From: Clostridia bacterium
GTDB lineage: Bacteria > Bacillota > Clostridia > Oscillospirales > CAG-272
Direction of reading: 5' to 3'
Length of the DNA: 64,000 nucleotides
Assembly (NCBI GenBank): GCA_017420755.1
Contig: JAFQOG010000028.1
Coordinates: 1 to 64,000 of the forward strand
Under the pieces are notes generated by a model. That model was not told where the DNA came from. It made no database searches and worked only from the letters and a program-made list of their open reading frames with translations. Position numbers and translations under genes: made by a program. Below are positions 7,604-15,985 of this stretch, piece after piece (position 1 is the stretch's first letter; each line of letters opens with the position of its first letter).

Positions 7604-9271
7604 ATGTACATTATTAAAAATGCAATAAGATGCATTCTAAGGTCAAAGGGAAGAAATATTTTAATTGGTATAATAGCCCTTGTAATTGCAATCTCCGCAT
7701 GTATAGGTCTATCGATTAGACAAGCGGCGGAAAGTGCCAAGGAATCGGCACTTGACGGAATGAGCGTAACGGCAACTATTCAGTATGACCGCGCAAGTGC
7801 TATGGGAAACATGAGTGGAGGCAGACCCGGTAGTGGGGGAGGTTTCCCGGGCGGAGGCTTTGATACAAGTGATTTTGCAAGTATAATGGGCAGTAGCTCA
7901 TCTCTTACACTTGAGGAATATCAAAAATATGCAAGTGCCGAGAGCGTAGAGGACTTTTATTATACATTAACGTCATATTTTAACGGCTCGGAAAATTTTT
8001 CTCCCGTCAGTGATGAGGTTGAAAGTGAAGAGAGCGAGGAGGATAGTGAGGAGAAAAGCTCCGACGAATCGAGCGATTCGATTTTCGACGGATTTTTTGG
8101 TGGAATCGGCGGACTTGATTTTGGACGCGGTTTTTCGGGAGATTTTTCCGTTATCGGATATAGCAGTGATGCATCAATGACGGCTTTTGTAAGCGGTAAT
8201 GCGTCTATTGTAGAGGGTTCGATGTTTGAAGAGGGAACAAGCGAGCTTGTTTGTGTAATTTCCGAGGAACTCGCAATGTTCAATGGTCTTTCTGTAAACG
8301 ATACAATAACCGTTACCAACCCTTCTCTTGAAACTGAAACCTATACTCTAACGATTGTCGGCATTTATGAAAGCAGCGAAAACAATGATTTTTCAATGTC
8401 GCAATTTGGCACAAGTCAAGACCCGGCCAACCAAATATATATGAGTGCAAGCGCTCTAAACGTTATATTGGACGCTTCAAAGGATAACTCAACTACGGTA
8501 ACAGATGACAACGGAATGGAAAAGGAAAGTGAAATTACATCTACGCTTTCGGCGATTTATTCCTTTGCAAATGCAGACGATTACTACGCGTTTGAGGAAG
8601 AGGTGCGTGCTCTCGGTCTTGATGATTCTTATAAAGTATCTTCATCTGACATTTCAGCGTTTGAAAGCAGCATAGCGCCTCTTAATACCTTGAGCAAAAT
8701 AGCGGGTTGGTTTTTGATTGTAATTTTCATTATTGGCGGTATTATTCTTGTGGTTCTTAATATTTTCAACGTTCGAGAGCGGAAATACGAGGTTGGCGTT
8801 TTAACGGCTATGGGAATGAAAAAATGGAAGGTTGCTACGCAATTTATGTGTGAAATCTTGATTGTTACTATGATAGCCGTTGTAATAGGCGCCGGCATAG
8901 GTGCAGTTAGCTCCGTTCCCGTAACAAACGCCTTGCTTGAGGGACAGGTGGAGAGCCAAACGAGTCAACAGGCACAAATGGAAGATGGTTTTGGACGTCC
9001 TAGCAATGTAGGTGGATTTGGTGGAATGGGAGGCGTCCCATCAGATATGCCGTCTGATATGCCTAGTGACATAGGCGGCGGAAAAAAACCGTTTGGCGGA
9101 ATGATAGGTGGTGCAACTAATTACATTACTGAGGTGAATTCCGCTATGAATTTGACGGTTGTATTTCAAATGATAGGGGTAGGACTCTTGCTTACGCTTA
9201 TTGCAAGCTTGGCATCGGTGCTCTTTATTATGCGATATGATCCATTGAAAATTCTTGCTAACAGAGATTAA
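7604..9271 (+). CDS. ABC transporter permease, MacB/FtsX type, with Gly/Met-rich loops
   Basis: A 555-residue membrane protein. It has one N-terminal helix (about 18-42), a large external domain and three C-terminal helices (about 363-388, 417-438, 523-545) with the FtsX-type motif RERKYEVGVLTAMGM. This is the MacB/FtsX fold, which usually exports peptides or lipoproteins, or senses antimicrobial peptides. Two low-complexity insertions face outward: a Gly-rich stretch around residues 67-95 and a Gly/Pro/Met-rich stretch with three PSDM/PSDI repeats around 458-505. A Ser/Glu-rich segment lies near 142-165. GGAGG precedes the start, and the ATPase gene follows by 17 nt. Confidence 0.85.
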   Translation: MYIIKNAIRCILRSKGRNILIGIIALVIAISACIGLSIRQAAESAKESALDGMSVTATIQYDRASAMGNMSGGRPGSGGGFPGGGFDTSDFASIMGSSSSLTLEEYQKYASAESVEDFYYTLTSYFNGSENFSPVSDEVESEESEEDSEEKSSDESSDSIFDGFFGGIGGLDFGRGFSGDFSVIGYSSDASMTAFVSGNASIVEGSMFEEGTSELVCVISEELAMFNGLSVNDTITVTNPSLETETYTLTIVGIYESSENNDFSMSQFGTSQDPANQIYMSASALNVILDASKDNSTTVTDDNGMEKESEITSTLSAIYSFANADDYYAFEEEVRALGLDDSYKVSSSDISAFESSIAPLNTLSKIAGWFLIVIFIIGGIILVVLNIFNVRERKYEVGVLTAMGMKKWKVATQFMCEILIVTMIAVVIGAGIGAVSSVPVTNALLEGQVESQTSQQAQMEDGFGRPSNVGGFGGMGGVPSDMPSDMPSDIGGGKKPFGGMIGGATNYITEVNSAMNLTVVFQMIGVGLLLTLIASLASVLFIMRYDPLKILANRD

Positions 9272-9288
9272 GAAGGGAGAAACGGAAA

Positions 9289-9945
9289 ATGTCATTATTG
9301 TCACTTAAAAATATAAGCTTTTCTTATGACAAAACCCCTGTGCTTAAAGAAATTTCTTATGAGTTTGAAAAAGGAAAAATGTATTGTATTATAGGTAAAT
9401 CGGGCGCGGGAAAAACGACCTTGCTTTCCTTGCTTTCAGGGCTCGCATCTCCAAGCTCGGGTGAGATTTTATATAACGGAAAGAATATTGCGAAAATTGA
9501 TAAATACGCCTTTCGTTCAAGATATATAGGTGTGGTTTTTCAAAGTTTCAATTTAATTACAAAATATACAGCGCTTGAAAACGTAATTCTTTCTATGGAC
9601 GTTTCCAGCTGTAAAATAAAGAATAAAAAGCAATTGGCACTCTCGCTTCTTGACAGCGTTGGACTTGACGAAAGCGAGGCAAACAGACGAGTTTTAAAGC
9701 TTTCAGGCGGTCAACAGCAAAGAGTTGCTATCGCAAGAGCACTTTCGTATAATCCCGATATTGTTATCGCCGACGAGCCTACAGGAAACCTGGATAGAGA
9801 TACCCAAAAGGAAATTATGGAGATATTTCGCTCTCTTGCAAATCAAGGGAAATGCGTAATTTTAGTCAGCCATTCTTCCGAGGTGGCAAGTATGTGTGAC
9901 GAGAGATACGAGCTTGTAAAAATTTCGGGCAAAAAGGTTATATAA
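9289..9945 (+). CDS. ABC transporter ATP-binding protein, LolD/MacB type
   Basis: A 218-residue ATPase with Walker A GKSGAGKTT (residues 36-44), Q-loop FQSFNL, signature LSGGQQQRVAIARAL, Walker B DIVIADEP followed by TGNLD, and the switch His in VSHSS. This size and the TGNLD extension are typical of ATPases partnering MacB/FtsX-type permeases. It lies 17 nt after the permease gene and 1 nt before the protease gene, so the three form one operon. It powers the adjacent permease from the cytoplasmic face. Confidence 0.93.
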   Translation: MSLLSLKNISFSYDKTPVLKEISYEFEKGKMYCIIGKSGAGKTTLLSLLSGLASPSSGEILYNGKNIAKIDKYAFRSRYIGVVFQSFNLITKYTALENVILSMDVSSCKIKNKKQLALSLLDSVGLDESEANRRVLKLSGGQQQRVAIARALSYNPDIVIADEPTGNLDRDTQKEIMEIFRSLANQGKCVILVSHSSEVASMCDERYELVKISGKKVI

Positions 9946-9946
9946 A

Positions 9947-11308
9947 ATGAAAAAAATACAAAAAATATTGCTTTTAGTGCTAATGCTTGCATTTGTAATT
10001 CTTTTGTCATCTTGTCGCTCAAAAGAAGCCGTAAGCTTAACAGATGCCAAAATTAATGAAAGCGGAGAGCTTGTACTGCATTACAGTGACGGCAAGGAGC
10101 AAAATTTGGGCGTCGTTGTCGGAAAGGATGGCACCGACGGAAAGGACGGCGCAGACGGAAAGGACGGCGCAGACGGAAAGGACGGCGAAACGGTATCAAG
10201 CGAATCAATCGTTATAAACGGCGAAGACAGTGAGGCTTCATTAGCAAGCGCGAAGGCGCTTAGAAGCTCGGTAAGTATAGTCAGCAATTTCCAAACCAGC
10301 GTATATCAGGGCGGCTGGTATCCCGGAGGCGGTCAAACAACCACCAGGGATTATACCGCAAGCGGTTCGGGCGTAATCTATAAAATGGATAAGGCGGAGG
10401 GCGATGCCTTCATTATTACGAATTATCACGTTGTTTACGATGCAAGCAGCAACACCGAGAACGGAATAAGCAACAATATAGACGTATATTTATACGGCTC
10501 GGAAATAGAGGAAAAGGCAATAGACGCCACCTATGTTGGCGGCTCGCTTTACTACGATATTGCCGTTCTTCGCGTTGAAAACAGTGAGATATTAAAGGAG
10601 TCAAGCGCTTGTGAGGTGAGCGTTTTTGATTCCAATAACGTCGTTGTCGGAGACAGTGCAATAGCAATTGGTAATGCTCAAGGCTACGGGGTGTCTGTAT
10701 CCCTAGGAATAGTCAGCGTTGATTCCGAATATATAACAATGATTTCGGCAGACGGAAAGACAGAGGTATCGTTCCGAGTTATGCGCGTGGACGCCGCTGT
10801 CAACTCAGGCAACAGCGGAGGTGGACTCTTTAACGGCAACGGCGATTTAATAGGCATAGTAAATGCCAAAATTGTGTATGACGGCGTAGAAAATATAGGG
10901 TATGCGATTCCTTCAAAAGTTGCCGTATCAATTGCCGAAAACATAATTGATTATTGTTACGGAACTGATGAGGAAAGGGTGCAAAGAGCTTTGCTCGGAA
11001 TAACCATAGGCGCAACGGATTCAAAGGCTGTTTATGATACGGAAACGGGCAAAATCAAAATAGAGGAAACGGTTTCCGTGTATGAGGTCGCGGAAGGCTC
11101 GCTGGCAAAGGGCATGCTTCAAACCGGTGACGTTCTTCTTTCTGCGACACTAAACGGAGAAACAGTAGATATTTCCCGTCAGTATCACGTTATAGATATG
11201 ATGCTTGACGTAAGAGCAGGGGACACGATAACGTTTTCAGTCCTCCGAAACGATGAAGAAAAAACAATAACGATTGTCATAACCGAGGAATGCTTAACGG
11301 AGTATTAA
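9947..11308 (+). CDS. S1C (HtrA/Deg-type) serine protease lipoprotein with collagen-like repeats
   Basis: A 453-residue protein with a lipoprotein signal (hydrophobic segment 8-20, lipobox LLSSC). It carries eight G-X-Y triplets (GKD/GTD/GAD units, about residues 59-82), a trypsin-like domain and a C-terminal PDZ-like domain. The catalytic triad is H161 (NYHVV), D204 (YYDIAVL) and S290 in NSGNSGG. It should be anchored on the outer face of the membrane. Its ATG is 1 nt after the ATPase stop, which implies translational coupling. Short collagen-like spacers are uncommon in HtrA-type proteases. It may process what the ABC transporter exports, or act in envelope quality control. Confidence 0.85.
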   Translation: MKKIQKILLLVLMLAFVILLSSCRSKEAVSLTDAKINESGELVLHYSDGKEQNLGVVVGKDGTDGKDGADGKDGADGKDGETVSSESIVINGEDSEASLASAKALRSSVSIVSNFQTSVYQGGWYPGGGQTTTRDYTASGSGVIYKMDKAEGDAFIITNYHVVYDASSNTENGISNNIDVYLYGSEIEEKAIDATYVGGSLYYDIAVLRVENSEILKESSACEVSVFDSNNVVVGDSAIAIGNAQGYGVSVSLGIVSVDSEYITMISADGKTEVSFRVMRVDAAVNSGNSGGGLFNGNGDLIGIVNAKIVYDGVENIGYAIPSKVAVSIAENIIDYCYGTDEERVQRALLGITIGATDSKAVYDTETGKIKIEETVSVYEVAEGSLAKGMLQTGDVLLSATLNGETVDISRQYHVIDMMLDVRAGDTITFSVLRNDEEKTITIVITEECLTEY

Positions 11309-11322
11309 TAAGATTATAAAAC

Positions 11323-11352
11323 AAAAGAGACACTGAAGCAGTGTCTCTTTTT
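11323..11352. terminator. Bidirectional terminator between protease and kinase genes
   Basis: aaaagagacact/agtgtctctttt forms a 12-bp stem with a gaagc loop. The T-tract serves the plus-strand operon and the A-tract serves the convergent kinase gene. Confidence 0.85.
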
Positions 11353-11364
11353 ATGTAGTTAAGC

Positions 11365-12390
11365 TTATCTTTGAACTCTTCCACTTCCGCCGCCCTTGAT
11401 AAGACCTTCGACCTCTTTAACGCTAACTAAGTTGTAGTCGCCGATAATTGTGTGCTTGAGGCAAGAAGCGGCAACAGCAAACTCGATAACATCTTGGCTG
11501 GACTTGTTCATAAGTGAAGCGTAAATCAAGCCGCCACCGAATGAGTCGCCACCGCCAACACGGTCAACGATATGAATGTTATATGAGCGTGAGAAGTAGT
11601 ACTCATTTTCATTTGCATCATAAAGCATAGCAGCCCAAATGTTGTCGTTAGCTGAAATGCTTGTGCGAAGTGTGATTGCAACTCTCTTAAAGCCAAAGCG
11701 AGCAGAGAGCTGTGATGCAACGCTCTTATATCCCTCGTGGTTAACAACGCCAGCGTCAACGTCTGTGTTTTCAGCCTTAATGCCAAATACCTTTTCAGCA
11801 TCCTCTTCATTTGCAATGCAAACGTCAACCAATTTCATAAGCTCACCCATAACCTTGCCAGCCTCTTCGGTTGTCCAAAGATTCTTACGATAGTTAAGGT
11901 CACAGCTTGTAGTGATTCCCTTTGCACGGCAAACCTTTAATGCGTCCATGCAAATTTCAGGAAGCTCACCACCGAGAGCTGGAGTGATTCCTGTGAAGTG
12001 GAACCAGTTGGCACCATCAAGAATCTTTTCCCAGTCAAAATCGCTTCTCTTTGCAAGAGCAATAGCGGAGTAAGCACGGTCGTAAATAACCTTTGATGGT
12101 CTTTGGGATGCGCCTGTTTCAAGGTAGTAAATACCAACACGCTCGCCGCCTCTTACGATATCGCTTGTGTCAACGCCGTATCTGCGAAGTGAGTTAACTG
12201 CGCTTTGTCCAATCTCGTGAGATGGGAGCTTTGTAACATATGAAGCATCTATACCATAGTTAGCAAGTGAAACAGCAACGTTAGCCTCACCACCACCATA
12301 TGTAGCGCCGAATGTATCTGTTTGAATAAATCTTGTGTATCCAGCTGGATTAAGTCTTAGCATAATTTCGCCAAAGCATACTGTTTTCAT
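11365..12390 (-). CDS. kdgK: PfkB-family sugar kinase, 2-keto-3-deoxygluconate kinase-like
   Basis: A 341-residue ribokinase/PfkB-family kinase. The N-terminus (FGEIMLRLNPAGYTRF, then YGGGEANVAVSLANYG) closely matches KdgK-type kinases, which phosphorylate 2-keto-3-deoxygluconate from uronate and pectin breakdown. The anion-hole/catalytic motif GGGDSF holds D282. The ATG at 12390 follows AGAGGT; the longer form from 12435 would run through the promoter and is rejected. The 3' third is duplicated at 6496-6797. Fructokinase or another hexose-acid kinase remains possible. Confidence 0.82.
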   Translation of the reverse strand: MKTVCFGEIMLRLNPAGYTRFIQTDTFGATYGGGEANVAVSLANYGIDASYVTKLPSHEIGQSAVNSLRRYGVDTSDIVRGGERVGIYYLETGASQRPSKVIYDRAYSAIALAKRSDFDWEKILDGANWFHFTGITPALGGELPEICMDALKVCRAKGITTSCDLNYRKNLWTTEEAGKVMGELMKLVDVCIANEEDAEKVFGIKAENTDVDAGVVNHEGYKSVASQLSARFGFKRVAITLRTSISANDNIWAAMLYDANENEYYFSRSYNIHIVDRVGGGDSFGGGLIYASLMNKSSQDVIEFAVAASCLKHTIIGDYNLVSVKEVEGLIKGGGSGRVQR

Positions 12391-12423
12391 AAAGTACCTC
12401 TTTAAATAAATATTGTCAAATAA

Positions 12424-12452
12424 ATTATATAACAATTAAACCCTTTCGTCAA
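12424..12452 (-). promoter_or_regulatory. Promoter of the sugar kinase gene
   Basis: Read on the minus strand, TTGACG (12447-12452) and TATAAT (12424-12429) are 17 bp apart. The -35 box lies inside the last codons of the glycosylase gene, so the kinase has its own promoter although it follows that gene closely. Confidence 0.8.
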
Positions 12453-13329
12453 GGTCTTGGTTATATTTCTCGTAATAAAAAATGTACTGCTGGGCTATAC
12501 CTGCGTTTTTACCGAGGGCTTTGTGGTCGAAATTTCCGTCAAAGCGCTTTTCAATTGCGCGCTTCATCCAAACATCAATTGGAAATGCTTCAGTTTTTTC
12601 AAATCCGAAAAGCAAGGCACAGGACGCAACCTTGAGTCCTACACCCTTGATTTTTTCAAGCTCCAAAAGAGCAGAATCAAAATCACTTTCCTTCACCTTG
12701 CCAAGAGAGATTTCGCCATTTGACACCTTGTAGGATGCGTCATATATGTATTTGGCACGAAATCCTGTTCTAAGCTCAAAAAGTCCGTCAATACCGGCAT
12801 CTAAAAGAGCCTCGGGTGTCGGGAAGGAATAGTATATTTCTCCATAAAAATCAATTTTTTCACCATATTTTTCTGAAAGCGCTGAAATAATCTTTTTGAT
12901 TCTGGGGATATTATTATTTTGAGAAACAATAAAGGAGCAGAGGGCTTCCCACTTGTCCTGCCTTAGGATTCTAATGCCGTGTGAATACTCGGTAGCAAGA
13001 GAGAGATGGCTTGATTTTACCGCGCTATTGATTTCCTTGTTAATTTCCTCATAATCCAAATCAAGTGAGAGAAAACGCGCCCAAATTGATTCAAAATCGT
13101 CTTTTGTCGAGCCATAAACGATGATTTCATTGTCGTTGTCCTGCGCAAAAACAACGTATTTGCCAAAGGCAACACCGCCGAACTCATATTTGTGTCCAAA
13201 GCGAGAAACAGGATCAAATCTAAAGCATTGACCACAGTCAAAGGTCTTAAAAATATTAAGAGTCGGTATATCTTTTGCATAAACAAACAGAATGCCGTCT
13301 TCAGTTGTATATTCCTCTACTGTATACAT
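12436..13329 (-). CDS. ogg: 8-oxoguanine DNA glycosylase/AP lyase (OGG1 type)
   Basis: A 297-residue OGG1-family glycosylase that removes 8-oxoguanine opposite cytosine and can nick the abasic site. It has an N-terminal beta domain containing CGQCFRF, then the helical DNA-binding segment with CSFIVSQNNN. The helix-hairpin-helix motif IKGVGLKVAS holds K233 (Schiff-base lysine), and PIDVWMKR holds catalytic D252. A strong promoter precedes it and overlaps the promoter of the divergent DUF6062 gene. Length and motifs are complete. Confidence 0.9.
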   Translation of the reverse strand: MYTVEEYTTEDGILFVYAKDIPTLNIFKTFDCGQCFRFDPVSRFGHKYEFGGVAFGKYVVFAQDNDNEIIVYGSTKDDFESIWARFLSLDLDYEEINKEINSAVKSSHLSLATEYSHGIRILRQDKWEALCSFIVSQNNNIPRIKKIISALSEKYGEKIDFYGEIYYSFPTPEALLDAGIDGLFELRTGFRAKYIYDASYKVSNGEISLGKVKESDFDSALLELEKIKGVGLKVASCALLFGFEKTEAFPIDVWMKRAIEKRFDGNFDHKALGKNAGIAQQYIFYYEKYNQDLDERV

Positions 13330-13352
13330 AGAATCCCCCTTTCAAAAAACAC

Positions 13353-13381
13353 TTGAACTTTTTTAATTATACCATTATAAT
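13353..13381 (+). promoter_or_regulatory. Promoter of the DUF6062 gene
   Basis: TTGAAC (13353-13358) and TATAAT (13376-13381) are spaced 17 bp. Its -10 box lies inside the spacer of the divergent ogg promoter, so the two probably cannot be occupied at once. Confidence 0.8.
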
Positions 13382-13394
13382 ATAATTAAGTCAA
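13366..13394 (-). promoter_or_regulatory. Promoter of the ogg gene
   Basis: On the minus strand TTGACT (13389-13394) and TATAAT (13366-13371) are spaced 17 bp. It overlaps the plus-strand promoter at 13353-13381. Confidence 0.85.
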
Positions 13395-13413
13395 CACGCA
13401 CGAGGTTAAAAAT

Positions 13414-14124
13414 ATGGAGCAAATTTATACAATTCCTGTAAATGAATCATTTGAAGGGTGCGCTCAAAATGGATGCGATTGCCCACTTTGTAAAATATAC
13501 GATAATTTAGAAAACAAAGAGGTTGAAATGGCGCTCGGTCCATCTATGATGGAGCCATCAACAAGAGAATTAACAAACGAAAAGGGCTTTTGCCGTGAGC
13601 ATTTTAAAATGATGCTTGAAAGAAACAATCGCTTGTCATTGGCTCTGATTTTAGAGAGCCATCTTGATACTGTCAAGGGGAAGTTGAGTGGCAATTTCTT
13701 AGATTCCATTTTCGGTGGAAAGGCAAATAAAGCGCTCAAGGGAGCGCAAAACGTGCTCGGCAGCTGCTTTATTTGTGAAAGAATTGACAATCACTTTGAA
13801 AAAATGATTGAAACAACAATTCTTTTATACGATAAGGACCCAGAATTTAGACAAAAGCTCCTTTCCCAAAAATATTTTTGCTTGCCTCACTATAAAATGC
13901 TTCTTGAATGTGCTAAAGACGAGCTTGATAAGAAAAAATACAACACATTTTTTGATGATATATCAGGAATAGAGAATAAGTATTTTGAAAAGCTTGGTGC
14001 TGATGTTTCTTGGTTCTGTAAGAAGTTTGATTATCGCTACGACAATGAGCCTTGGTATGATGCAAAGGACGCACCGGATAGAGCAGTTACGTTCCTTACA
14101 GGTGGAGTTAATAAGAAACAGTAA
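13414..14124 (+). CDS. DUF6062 family protein, Cys/His-rich
   Basis: A 236-residue soluble protein matching, from memory, the DUF6062 family of Clostridia, whose function is unknown. Visible features are the N-terminus MEQIYTIPVNE and paired cysteine motifs: CDCPLC near residue 22-27, GFCREH near 65, CFIC near 124, and FCLPHY near 157. The C-x2-C and C-x2-H pairs suggest metal binding in two similar halves. It has its own promoter, divergent from and overlapping that of ogg, and its own terminator. CACGAGGT precedes the start. A link to DNA repair rests only on the shared promoter region. Confidence 0.7.
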   Translation: MEQIYTIPVNESFEGCAQNGCDCPLCKIYDNLENKEVEMALGPSMMEPSTRELTNEKGFCREHFKMMLERNNRLSLALILESHLDTVKGKLSGNFLDSIFGGKANKALKGAQNVLGSCFICERIDNHFEKMIETTILLYDKDPEFRQKLLSQKYFCLPHYKMLLECAKDELDKKKYNTFFDDISGIENKYFEKLGADVSWFCKKFDYRYDNEPWYDAKDAPDRAVTFLTGGVNKKQ

Positions 14125-14157
14125 AAAAAAGACCGATTTAAAATCGGTCTTTTTTTA
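14125..14157. terminator. Bidirectional terminator
   Basis: aaagaccgattt/aaatcggtctttt with A and T tracts on either side lies between the convergent DUF6062 and pseudouridine synthase genes. Confidence 0.85.
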
Positions 14158-15069
14158 ATTTATTTTCTCTAATTTTTCAATCAATTTTTTGAAATTGTCT
14201 GGCAGCTCACACTCAAATGTAACAACTTCCCGTGTCTTAGGATGAGGGAAGGAAAGCACCTTTGCGTGCAATATCTGTCCGTCAAGGAGAGAGGAATTAG
14301 CCCTTTCAAAATTCGTTTTTCCTCCGCCATAAACAGTATCGCCGATTATTGGATGACCAATATGACTCATATGGACTCTGATTTGGTGGGTTCTGCCGGT
14401 TTCAAGCACCATCTTGGCATAAGTAAACGATGGATATTCACAAATCACCTCATAGTGGGTAATTGCCTCCTTGCCACCCTTCACAACAGCCATTTTCTTT
14501 CTGTCAACTGGGTGACGGGCGATGGGTGCGTTTACTGTACCACTATTTTCCTTTAAATGACCAGTAACAATAGCGTGATAAACTCGTTTTATGCCGTGAT
14601 CCTTCAAGAGCGAGGAAAGAAAAACGTGAGCCTCGTCATTCTTTGCCACAACCAAAAGACCACTTGTGTCCTTATCGATTCTATGAACAATTCCTGGGCG
14701 AATAACACCGTTAATGCCAGATAGGGAGTCCTTGCAATGATAGAGAAGTGCGTTTACAAGAGTGCCGCTTTCGTTCCCGTTTGCAGGGTGCACAACCATG
14801 CCAGATGGCTTGTTGATTACTATTATATCGTCATCCTCGTAAACTATATTTAGAGGAATGTTTTCCGGCTCGACCTCAAGCTCCTTTGGCTCTGGCTCGT
14901 CGATTAAAATTTCATCGTCTTGGCGCAAGCGGTAATTTTTTGCCTCGACCTTGCCATTAACTGTAACACAGCCAGACTCAATTAAAATTTGAGCAGATGA
15001 GCGAGTGATTTGAAGCGACTCTGAAACGTATAAATCAAGGCGCTTTTTTACGTCGTCTTGGGAAATCAT
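14155..15069 (-). CDS. rluD: RluA/RluD-family 23S rRNA pseudouridine synthase
   Basis: A 304-residue enzyme with an N-terminal S4 RNA-binding domain (about 9-60) and a pseudouridine synthase domain. The motif GIVHRIDKDTSG contains the catalytic Asp (D132). It isomerises specific uridines in large-subunit rRNA. The start overlaps the lspA stop as ATGA, the same gene order as lspA-ylyB in Bacillus. It is the last gene of the queA operon. Confidence 0.92.
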   Translation of the reverse strand: MISQDDVKKRLDLYVSESLQITRSSAQILIESGCVTVNGKVEAKNYRLRQDDEILIDEPEPKELEVEPENIPLNIVYEDDDIIVINKPSGMVVHPANGNESGTLVNALLYHCKDSLSGINGVIRPGIVHRIDKDTSGLLVVAKNDEAHVFLSSLLKDHGIKRVYHAIVTGHLKENSGTVNAPIARHPVDRKKMAVVKGGKEAITHYEVICEYPSFTYAKMVLETGRTHQIRVHMSHIGHPIIGDTVYGGGKTNFERANSSLLDGQILHAKVLSFPHPKTREVVTFECELPDNFKKLIEKLEKIN

Positions 15070-15683
15070 TTTTCTTCCTCGCCTTCTGATTTTTCTCCCA
15101 TTTCCTTGTCGCCTTCGATTTGTGGTGGCTCGATGCTTGCGTTTTCATTCATTGATCCACCTTGTGTAACGCTTTCTTCCGCTTTCTTTTTCTTTATTCC
15201 CTCCGTTACAATAATATCGTAAAGTAGAGTGGTTATGGTTAGAGCCGCACCAATACAAACAAATGAGTCGGCAACATTAAATATGGCATCCCAAATTCCA
15301 TAGAAGTCAAACATATCAATAACCTCGCCGTGGAATAGATTTTCGCCATAGAAAATACGGTCAATCATATTTGAAAAGCCACCAGCGAAGATAAAGGAAA
15401 GTCCAAGCTTAGTCAGTAATTTGTCCTTTGAGAATGCAAAAAGATAAACGGCGATTGCGATAAGCGCGATAGGTGAAATAACCATAAACACCCATCTTTG
15501 TCCGTCACCATCGAAAAGGCTAAAGGACATACCTGGGTTTGTGATATATTTCAGACGGAAAAAGCCGTTTATTATTTCAATTTCCTGACCCAAATCCATT
15601 AGATTGACAACCAAAGCCTTCGAGATTTGGTCAACAACCACAATTGAAGCCATCACGGAAATAAGTATAATATTCAGTATCAT
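15066..15683 (-). CDS. lspA: Lipoprotein signal peptidase (signal peptidase II) with long acidic tail
   Basis: A 205-residue LspA with four membrane helices and the catalytic aspartates D108 (GGFSNMIDRI) and D139 (FNVADSF). It cleaves the signal of prolipoproteins after lipidation; this window alone encodes at least four lipobox proteins that need it. The C-terminal 45 residues are an unusual hydrophilic Glu-rich tail absent from most LspA proteins, which are usually 150-170 residues long. AGGAG precedes the start. Confidence 0.93.
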   Translation of the reverse strand: MILNIILISVMASIVVVDQISKALVVNLMDLGQEIEIINGFFRLKYITNPGMSFSLFDGDGQRWVFMVISPIALIAIAVYLFAFSKDKLLTKLGLSFIFAGGFSNMIDRIFYGENLFHGEVIDMFDFYGIWDAIFNVADSFVCIGAALTITTLLYDIIVTEGIKKKKAEESVTQGGSMNENASIEPPQIEGDKEMGEKSEGEEEK

Positions 15684-15691
15684 TTTTTCTC

Positions 15692-15961
15692 CTATACATA
15701 AAAGGTAAGCAATGAGCTCACCAATTCCAAAAGCAAGTAGAATGCTAAAAATGAAAGGTCAAGAGGGAATCGGCGCACCCAGCTTATGTTGTTTAGTAGG
15801 TTTCTTATAGGCACAAGCGGCGGCTCGGTTATTGCAAAAATAAATCTATAAAAGCCGGTTTCACGTACAGGCGGAATCCACGAGCAAATTGCGCGTATAA
15901 GCATGAGCAGTTGATAAGCGGAAATTAAGGAAATTAAAATCCACGCAATATAGGTAATCAT
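15692..15961 (-). CDS. YggT/YlmG family membrane protein
   Basis: An 89-residue protein with two hydrophobic helices and the YggT-type central segment RAICSWIPP, followed by PLVPIRNLL. In Gram-positives this gene sits next to sepF in the division-linked ylm cluster, as here. It is thought to help membrane or division organisation, but no reaction is known. The ribosome site is weak, so translation may depend on upstream coupling. Confidence 0.85.
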   Translation of the reverse strand: MITYIAWILISLISAYQLLMLIRAICSWIPPVRETGFYRFIFAITEPPLVPIRNLLNNISWVRRFPLDLSFLAFYLLLELVSSLLTFYV

Positions 15962-15985
15962 AGTTAACTTTATCCAATCAAGCTA

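Noticed and set aside
6496-11666. Composite transposon bounded by the two 302-bp copies
   Set aside because: The copies are coding sequence of a kinase gene; there are no terminal inverted repeats, transposase or recombinase between them.
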